The translations under genes and the position numbers were made by a program. The notes below the pieces were generated by a model. That model saw nothing but the letters and a program-made list of their open reading frames with translations, searched no databases and was not told where the DNA came from. From Euperipatoides rowelli (Eukaryota > Onychophora > Udeonychophora > Euonychophora > Peripatopsidae), in the NCBI GenBank assembly GCA_003024985.2, contig PXIH01S0010786.1: a stretch of DNA of 11,504 nt; one strand, 5' to 3'. This document shows positions 1 to 9,300 of this stretch, in pieces; positions within the stretch are counted from its first letter, which is position 1, and each line of letters opens with the position of its first letter.

Positions 1-267
1 TAATTTTAACACTTACAATATCATTTTTTCCCCATTTCTTACCTAAATTTAAAAAAAAAAAATGGAATTTTTTTTTTTTTTTAATTTGGATTTGGGGGAG
101 ACACTATGGAAAAACTAATTGGATTGGAAAAGGTTAACATTAAATTACACAAATATCCCATTAATTTTATAACAACTTATATAAAGTCAATTATAAAAGA
201 TCAACACCAAAACTTTAAACTCTTTACACAAATGAAGCATTCTTATACAATATATGAATTGACTTAC
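1..267 (-). other. TRAPPC11: TRAPPC11 intron downstream of exon f (partial)
   Basis: This begins with the donor GTAAGT at 267-262 and runs off the left edge. It includes an A12 tract (51-62) close to a T14 tract (69-82). I searched the minus strand for the next conserved TRAPPC11 exon and found none. Confidence 0.85.
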
Positions 268-393
268 CATCAAAGATAGAAGTTTAGAGGAAACATCAAA
301 TGGTTTGACAGTTTGGAGAGTAATGGTCTCTTCCGTGACACAGGTACATTTCAACTTTTCCTGCGCTACAGTCACAGTTACATGATAGGTGGC
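268..393 (-). CDS. TRAPPC11: TRAPPC11 exon f (126 bp), PFDV segment
   Basis: The acceptor TTGTCTTTGATTAG is followed at once by 42 codons: ATYHVTVTVAQEKLKCTC, then VTEETITLQTVKPFDVSSK, then LLSLM, up to the donor GTAAGT. Both ends are phase 0. It aligns without gaps to the vertebrate VSYLIN...CKCHKDETV...PFDV interval. A second AG lies 33 nt into the exon, just before the glutamate of the EKLKC string, and would give an in-frame shorter exon. The upstream AG is preferred because the extra 11 codons align with the family. The next expected exon, starting near a K-F-E-x-L segment in the family, is not found in 1-267 and must lie off the left edge. Confidence 0.94.
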
Positions 394-3300
394 CTAATCA
401 AAGACAATAAAAATGACAATATGTCTAAGTACCCCCTGGAAATCTCAGTATATGAATAGAAATACCATGAGAAAATTTAAAAGTGTTGGAAGCAAATAGC
501 AAATCTTAAAGAATTTTTACTTTTAGCACTGCGACATCGATTTCATTTTTTTTAGCATCAAAATGCTGTAAGCTAATTGAGATTGCCACAAAAATGTTAA
601 AGAAGCCACATTATTTAATTTCCTGAATGTAATAGGATTTCATAATGACTATACCTAAGGGGAAATACAATCACATTAGTCGAACTTGCTCACTCAAAAT
701 AAATCTACCGAATTAGTAAATTTTATCTTTGCTAGTTTAGTAATAAAGGTTTTTTAAAAAGAAAATGGATGCATTTTTTTTAAAAATTGATAAAAAAGAT
801 TTTATATTTATCTTCTTATTTCTTTTTTATTAAGTTTATTAAGGAATTTTTTATTCATTTGTTGAGTGTAGAATTAATTAAAATCGAAATCATAATTTCA
901 ACAAATTCCAAACTATAATTACATAGAACTTTAAAATTGATCAGATGATAAAAACCTATCAAGTATTGCTAAATCAAATAAAAAAATATGTTTGGAAGAA
1001 ATGAATTGACTATAATATTCAAGGCCGACGAAAGGGGGGGGGGGGGGCAGGGGCAAGATTACCCAGGTATATAGTTAAGAGGCCTGTAGTCCTGGCCAAG
1101 GTTAAAAAACATCTACACAACCAAAACAAAAAGCTTATCAAATTTTCACGAACAAGGGGGCTGTAAAAATTAATAGAAGTAAACACATTTTGCTCTTATA
1201 AAAATTGAGCGGAAACTGATTACATCATAATTGTTTAAATATTTTTAGAAAATATTTGTTAAATATACCTATAATTTAGATGGTAAACTTAAAAAAATAC
1301 AAAATGTAATTGATCACCCCTCCCCACCCCTTCCACACACTTAATGATAAATAATGACAACAAATTTAATAAGACTATTATAGAAAACCAAAAAAAAAAA
1401 ACCTAATGTTTAAAAAAATAATAGTGTAATTGTACTTACTTTGACAAACAATATTCTGGTACCAACTTGCATACATTTTACATAGACTTTTTTAACAATC
1501 TAAAAAATAATTAAAATGATAAAAAAATTGTATTTCAATTATTTTACTAGTTAAAGTTATTTACAGTATATTGTTCAGTATTAAAAGGATAAGCCAACTG
1601 TTTCTGGATAATCAATCAACATAATAATTAAAATAAAAATTGAACACAGACAAAAAAAATGCATCCGACCATTACATTGTTGTATCTATTCTCTAATTAT
1701 TTTTGTATTTGTGATTTTATGTTCATAATCTCAGCAATATTGTTATAAATAATTGTGTGAAATGCAATTTCTTCTATGCTAAACTGATCATTAGGGAATT
1801 AACTCTATAATGAGGACTTAATATTGAGGAGTCTACCCAATCATTTAAATTGTTTAAAGAATGAAGTTCGTTTGCAGAACAACTAGCATATTTATTAGTA
1901 GCATTGAGTATTAGAAATTACAATCAATAAGAAATGTAAATTCAAGCTTACTGCACAGGGTATAACACAACAGTAGTGATTTGTGCCTACAATGTAGACA
2001 GAGAGTTCCACTAGTAGTTAAATGGACGTATGAAGATGGACTTAACGTTAAAAGGTGCTAGTTTAAAAAGAACATAACCGTGAAGATGGTAGGCACGAGA
2101 TGACAACTCTTGTCTATTAATCTATATTTAAAAAATTCTCCAGCACCGCTACTTAGCGGTGTCGGGAATTGGCATTAATCAAATAAACAAAGCTGGTAAC
2201 CGCCATGTGTCTGAAAGGTAGGATTTACAAAATACTTTAGATTAACCTAATACCAAACGATATTCAGTACTAGTAATAATTGGGACGATATATACAGTAC
2301 ATAACTTCATTACAGTAATCTAGGATATAATATCATCCTGCTACAAATAACATAGAGTATATAAAAATAATGAACATAGGAAAATACATCTAGTTATTAG
2401 AGGCAAGTGTTATGAGTCATTTCAAGTTATGGTTGCTCTTATATAAATTATTTCTGAATAAAAGGAACTTTACCTCCTCTTTACTTTCCATATCATCTAG
2501 AGAAATGTTGAGAATGCGAACTACAATTTTGTCTTCTAATTTTGGTGAATTTATGCTGAAGTGAGCTGCAAATAAATAAATAAATAAATAGTATTTTAAT
2601 CAAAACATAGTAACTATACTAGAAATACTTAAGAAAACGTTATGAGTTTTATTTTCTGTACATGTTACTGGCACTGTAAAAGTCCAAAATCTGCATGTAT
2701 TAGATTTTATTGGTAAAAACTAGAAAACCTTTAGGATTGTCCCACTGTACGCAAGTCCAAGTGTAAGCAATTATGTCGTTATATTAAGTTATGCTATGTA
2801 TAATGTAACTCTCTTTGGACAATCCCATTTTAGGAAAAATATTCTATATATGAAGTTTTAGATCAAAGCGAGTATACCAATTTACTTAATAAAAAAAAAA
2901 AAATTCTTTATTTTTTTTTTGTAGGTGGTGGTGGTGGGATTTTTAGTGTTTTTACTGTTACCAGTGATTACACTGGCGCTCATCAAATAGTCAAAAACGA
3001 GATAAATCCTAATTATACTAGTAATTTCCATACATGAATCATCAAAATGCAAATGAGATTTTACACTTCTCCTTAATTGTATTTAAGAATGCAAAAAGCC
3101 ATTTATAAGCATCAGAAAAACATAAAATTTTATCAGAATAATTAAAATTATAAGATAGGATGTCACAATGATAATACAGCATTCTGTTATTAAATAAATA
3201 GGTCTTCATCACAATAACAAAAGTAATGAATGTTTTCAATTAATTATGCATGACATCACTGGCTCAAGGACCTCATTCCATCTCAAAGGGGCCACTGTGT

Positions 3301-6300
3301 TTGAAATACATATTTTACTTCATTATCCGCTCAAATTTTTTTTTTTTTAAAAATAATTTCTTGAAATCTATTTCCATTCACCCTCCCTGCTTAAAATGAA
3401 AGCAATTTTTTTTTTTTCAGTTTAATTAAATGGGCCACTTGAATGAAATAAATGAATGAATTTTTTTTTAATCACTTCCGCTATCTCTTACATTTAACAT
3501 TGTTTCCTATGGAAAAAATATAATTAAGTTGCGTGAATTTAAATTATGCGCTGATTTCCAGGAATATAACTGCCCCTGTAAAATGAGAAATACTGTAAAT
3601 ATACCATACATACACATAGCTGGCTCTAGGGTGATGTGGGGCCTGGGGCAAGTGACAAGTGTAGGATCCTAATTATTTTATTATTGTAAATTTTAGATGA
3701 TCTCTTTTATATTACCTATGCAAAATAAAAATATTTTCCTCTTATAAAATCATTCTAATATTTTTTTTTTGCTTACACTCAGACTTCATTAACAAAAAGG
3801 ATGAAACGACAAGATACATTAACTATGGAAAGCGGAAATCTCCTTCTGATTTATTATAAATGTTTTAGTAAATACTTAATGTAATCAGAGCTCAGCTGAG
3901 AAGAAAAGCTATGATGTCTTTGTAATTATACAATCTGGACATTAAACATTCAGCTAAACTACAGCTATTTTAATTTTATACTCAAGATCCAGTTTTGCCC
4001 TTAACTTTACAGTGTAGTTCAGTCTTACTATTACACATACTTATAAATATATTCTTATCTATGCATTGGGAAATTATCTAATAGTAAGCATACATGATAT
4101 TTTCTTTCATTTGTGCTGTAGCAACATATTTGTATTTTATGAGATTACCATAAAATTGTCAACATATTTGATCTTCCAAAGATATTTTTTGCCTAGAGAG
4201 AATTTCTTTAGCACAAAGATGAAATTAAGAGAACTGAAACGTTCAATCCATTAAAGATGGACCTTTATGCAAGCCGGTGCCTTCTATAATGGTCAATACT
4301 TTATATTGACCATTATAGAAGTCATAGTTTCCCTAATGGTCAGTCTACTAATGGAATGGCATGTTGTGGTTGTCTTCATTTTATCTACAGTATATGATTC
4401 TCAAAAGATGAATGTGAGACTGTTAAAGAAACAAGTTTTTTTTATAGACTTTCAGTTGTGGAGAATTTTATTTTTCCCACGACTTTGTTCCACAACAAAA
4501 CTTTTTAAAAAATATTTTAAAGGAAGGGAAATTTGCAAATACTTACTGGTTTGATCCAGCACAACTTCTTGTTTATCTTTTAGACCAACAGATAACCTAA
4601 TAAACAAACAAAAAAATATATTGTAACATTAAACTATAAAATACAATTGATCCCTAAAAATGTTTTAAAGATTAAAAGAGAAAAAAATACATTTAAGCTG
4701 ATGCCTAAAATAACTTGATTACACAGAAAAAACATCAAACCTTTTGAATAGTGTCTTAGCACCCAGTATAAATAAGTCACATGCAATCATTATATCAAAG
4801 TCAGATTTATGACATAATTCTCCATTTTGTGAATCGGTTATTTCTAAATAAATAAACATTATATTGTATCAACTACAAGGAATTAATGCATAATTGTCCC
4901 TAGTATTGTTTTTGTATAGATTGCTTTGTAAATCTTATCATACTGTACATGCACGTGGAGTTGCTGCCATCTTTATTTACTTCAGTAGTTCTGGTTTTCG
5001 ACAACTCCCGTGTGGTGTTAGGACCTCAATAAAACAAATGGGCAATAAAGATTTTTTTGGTAATTTGTGCCGGCCAATGTCATCGTCATGTCAATTTAGT
5101 TCTGTACCACTAGCAATATAAAGTCATTTTTCACAGCGGTCTCGCCGGTTGGCCAATTACATTCTTATATTATACTCCAGATATAATCCCACGCAAAGCT
5201 TTGTGAATCTCTGAAAGCATTTCCTTGCGATACTGTACCTGGTCAGTAAGAATATCTTTCTTTACTTTATATATTATTTAATTGATGTTTAATGTTCCAT
5301 TTCTGATAATAAATAAAGCGATTTCCGAGCCCACCATCTTCTATAGTTATTTGTTCTGCAACTGTATATAGCTTGACTGGATAATGGTTTTGAGGGAGTT
5401 CAACGTTTTGAGACTGTACTGCTCTTTAGTCCTGGCCCTTCACTATACAACTCTTATAGAATTCTAAATAATCAATAAAGGCAATATTTGATATTTATCA
5501 TTATCATCTAACTATGCTGTTATATGAAACCTGATGCACTTGCATACCTCAAAATAAGCAATTTGGACCCAATAATATAGTATTCCATAATATGCAATCT
5601 GGCTCCTGGCTTTTTCCATATTGATGTAAATTATTAAGTAAGGATCGCAGAACTGAACCATATCACCAAGTCTTGTTCTCTGCTTATTTTTATGATATTG
5701 TAAAGAACAAGGTAAGTTCAAAGTGGTGTCTAATTTATATTTGTAGTTGAACTTTTAGCTACTTTTCAGGTTGTAAGATCTCTAACAATGGATAAATAAA
5801 AGATTTCCAAAGCAAGGAAAAATCTCTAGGTCTCAGAAATTGTTTTTAGAGGCAAAGTCTTTATATAAAATTTCTTAATATCTCCTCTACGGTTTTTAGT
5901 TTTCCAGCAATAAAACATCACATGTTGTATGTTTGGTCGCCCAAAAGTGTCATGTTTGTAAATTGGCCACATCTTTGTATTTTATGTGCCATATTATCAT
6001 AATGTGTCAATCTACGTTCTTTATCTTTGTACAATATTCTTTTCACATATGGAGAAGTTCTTAATTGCAAAGATACAATAACAATACAAAATGTCAATCC
6101 ATAAGTAGTTTGACCATTATGATGGCTACTGTAATTCCCGTGCTTTTAACTTTGATTTTTTCTTGATGATTTCGTAAAATGAAATTTGACAACCATCCCT
6201 TTTTAGTGAATATGAGGTTATTATGAAGCAAGTGAACTTATAGTCATGGTGAATTATGAATTTCGCCAAATGATTAATACCTTGTCATATGGGTCTTATA

Positions 6301-9300
6301 TTAAGGACAAAGAAAGAAAAGAAGCATAATAACCGAAAGAAAAGATTGAATATTGTATTGCACTATATGCCCCCCCCCCTACCCACCCATTAAAAAAGGT
6401 CCAATAGTTTTACATTTTATTTCTTCTTATTCTTAATGTCCCTGACCTTTCATATTATCATTATTATTAGTGTTTTATTGTCATTCGAAACAAAATGTAC
6501 ATATGTAGTATATAGATAATCACAAATTTTAAATCCTTGGCCCATTTCTGATTATAGGATTTATTAAATATTTATATTTTTAATATAATTACTTTTTTAT
6601 TGTTTGCTGTACAAGAAAAATAATATATTAGTTAATTGAAATTGATTTTAATTAAATTATTGATTAAGACCTAGGGGAAATCTTATTGATTGTTCACTTG
6701 TTTAATCATGCTGATTAATCATTAATGATGGTTTTGAACATGTTGAAGTTCTGGCATGAGGATTAATTTGTTCAGAAAGTAATTGATTTCCATTTCTAGG
6801 CTGCAAATACAAAGAGTTTGTTTTATCTTTAGGAGTGGCCATTTTAATGTTAGCCTCGTGATAATAATTTATCTTTTATGTTTACTGGATGTAAATAAAA
6901 TAAACTTTGAGAAGGAGAATATTTTTTAAACAGAAAAAAAATTCAATTACTCCTAATTACTATTATTATTTTTAATCTATACGGTACTTTTGTAGATAAT
7001 TTTTAAAGGATAATGTTTAATTAGTGTTATAATCAATTTCCCCTTTTTTTTATTTTTTGCAAGGAAAGAATCTAGGGTCAATGCAAGCAATAAATCTATC
7101 ATTAATTAAAGTTCAAAACTGCTAAGTTTACAATTTAATATTCCAATTTTTTTTAAAAAAAAACTTGTGCTACCACTTCTAGTCAAATACAATAAAATAA
7201 TTGACATATTTAATATATTGTAAACTACAATAAATAATACAATAGCTTAATTTAAAAAAAAAATTGTAGCCATATGTGATCTCTTCCTTTTCCCGTTTCA
7301 GTTTTTAATCAACTGTGCCACTTTATAATCTGAAGATCAGGCTTGTTACATTGATTTATTATTAGTATTTCAGTTGGGACTTTACCGCTGCTATCATGGT
7401 TGAATTGTTGAATGCAGTCATTACTCTAATAGACATAATTTATCATAAACACAGGAAAAGGATGAGAGGTTTACAAACCACACAACCTGACATATTTCTA
7501 AACATGTATTTAATATATCCCAGATAACCACAATCATAAAATAGTTATACATTATTTATGAGAGGTAATGCCAGAGGAGAGGAAGTGAAAGGCTTTTTAA
7601 AGTTACCCGGTTCTGGTCACCATTGAAATTCATTTAGCCAAAGTCCAATGTAGACTGATCAGTAGGAGTTAAGAATGTTCACTGTAGGTTTTATCATAAA
7701 GGCCAGCCCTATCACACACCAAGTCTGATGCCTTGGTCATGGCTAAACTGGGTTATTTACTAAAGGTTTCTGGTTAGAGAGTTGTATTGTAGGGACCTAG
7801 ATCTAGGCCAGGAAACACACTATGAGAGCTCTCTCTCCTAGTGGGATCAGTTGGTTGTCTTTCCCAGGACTGATGCAGCATCCTTGAGAGTCCAAACTTT
7901 AACTTGTTAGTTTCTGCACAAATGGGTTTCCCTTTACACTGATTGGTCAGTCTCTCCAATCCTAGGTGGGGGAGATCTGCAATTCCTGGTTCTCCTTACC
8001 TGCTCAGCAGTTTCAGACTATTTCCCAGGACCATTGTCCATCAGGAGGTGTTAAAAGGTCTTTGAAAGTTATTCCAGACAAGGAAAAATGTAAAGAATGT
8101 TTTTAGTCTGACTTCACTTAGTGTGGATAGTTTTATTCTTATAAGAAATATTATTTTCATTCTTTTAAGCAGTCTACTAAAGTTTTAATAAATACAGAAA
8201 ATATTTAGAGTTCTTCAAGATTTAGTCTTGAATAAATATTATTTAGCCTGGGGGATTCCTCTGACACTGGGATACNCAGAAAATATTTAGAGTTCTTCAA
8301 GATTTAGTCTTGAATAAATATTATTTAGCCTGGGGGATTCCTCTGACACTGGGATACAATATTTGGCACTTTTACCCCAAATTATAATAAAAAAATCAAA
8401 TAATATAATTGAAAATATTAAAAATGATTGTAAATAATAATCACATTGATATGCATAATAAATATAATCAGATTATTCATGAAAAATATATAAGCCGCTT
8501 GTTGCTTCCCAATAACATAATTTATTAACAAATCTAGTCTAAGTTAGGATTATAGTTACTTACACAAACAATATACTATAACTATATACAACTGTAGGGG
8601 AAGTAGAAGTTGTGACACTGGAAATGACTAGACCAGCAAATATAGTGTATGTCTCTGTTCACTCTGAGATCAGTTTCCAGGGTCACAATGCCTGATCATA
8701 ATTTCTACAATTGTAGGATTAATATGATATTAATGTGTCCTATTGCAAACTGTTACTCAACTAAATTATTTTTAATTTTGAACATTTAGCAAGGTTTTTT
8801 TTTCTTGGGATGAAGGAAAGGGGAGGGGGATGACAACAAAGGGTAAACTGTACAAGCCACAATAATGAGGGGAAATATTGGTTTAAATCAGAACTTTTCT
8901 GCTTTAATCTCTCTTTTGGCTATGGATCGAACTACATGATATCCTTCTGAAAATCAAACGGCATCACCTACTAGCAGATCAAACATTTTTATTTACATTA
9001 TTATTTCCATTTTGGGCCCAAGAGAGTGCTAAGGTTCCCCAAATCTCAGAAAATAGGAAGGATTTCCCCATCGAGCAGACCTAAAAAAAAGTCCAAAGTG
9101 AGAAAGAATCTTATTTCTCACATGCCATGGATCGAATGATCAAGTGAGATATAATACTGAGTCTAACTCAGTAGTACACTTTTAAAAAATACGATATCTC
9201 TTAATAATAATAATCGACTTTGATGTCTGCAGAAGTCTCCAATAGAAATGAGTGCGAGTAGAAAAATAATACTTGAACAGCTGATTCAGTTTTTTTTTTA

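Larger units (their letters stand above)
394..1439 (-). other. TRAPPC11: TRAPPC11 intron e-f (1046 bp, phase 0)
   Basis: The donor GTAAGT is at 1439-1434 and the acceptor GATTAG ends at 394. The intron is AT-rich. It contains a G14 homopolymer on the plus strand (1034-1047) and a C-rich tract (1317-1330) that reads as G runs in the transcript. No coding sequence or recognised transposon was found in it. Confidence 0.88.
2566..4546 (-). other. TRAPPC11: TRAPPC11 intron c-d (1981 bp, phase 1)
   Basis: The donor GTAAGT at 4546-4541 and acceptor GCAG at 2569-2566 bound an AT-rich intron. It contains a perfect hairpin at 4281-4321, adjacent A13 and T10 tracts (2891-2920) followed by a short GGT run, and several T runs around 3340, 3405 and 3460. 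No exon-like or transposon-like sequence was recognised in it. Confidence 0.88.

Noticed and set aside
3042-3239. Open frame of 65 codons on the minus strand in the c-d intron
   Set aside because: It is rich in Phe, Tyr, Ile and Lys, as random AT-rich DNA is, and no exon is needed here because exons c and d join in phase.
4267-4554. Open frame of 95 codons on the plus strand
   Set aside because: It runs through the perfect hairpin and into the antisense of exon c, has no recognisable domain and has an AT-driven composition.
4894-5121. Open frame of 75 codons on the plus strand
   Set aside because: There is no family resemblance, no splice context and no upstream signal. It lies in a slightly less AT-rich intron patch where longer open frames arise by chance.
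1086-5437. Shared TAGTCCTGGCC near 1086 and 5427
   Set aside because: Only 11 bases match and the surrounding sequence differs.
4307-6121. Shared TGACCATTAT between the hairpin arm and 6112-6121
   Set aside because: Ten bases in AT-rich DNA can recur by chance and the flanks do not match, so this is not evidence of a second copy.
5921-6145. Stop-to-stop open frame of 75 codons on the minus strand, ending at 5918
   Set aside because: It has no start codon near its beginning, no recognised motif and no convincing splice sites. It is noted only because it is long for AT-rich DNA.
7774-7959. Open frame of 61 codons on the minus strand in the GC-richer block
   Set aside because: Higher GC lowers stop density, which accounts for the length; the translation shows no domain.
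8923-9135. ATGGATCGAA occurring twice, resembling a tRNA-type B box
   Set aside because: The match to the B-box consensus is incomplete, no A box lies at a proper distance upstream, and no cloverleaf can be drawn.
9155-9173. Short hairpin TACTGAGT/ACTCAGTA
   Set aside because: An 8-bp stem with a short loop is expected about once by chance in a window of this size.
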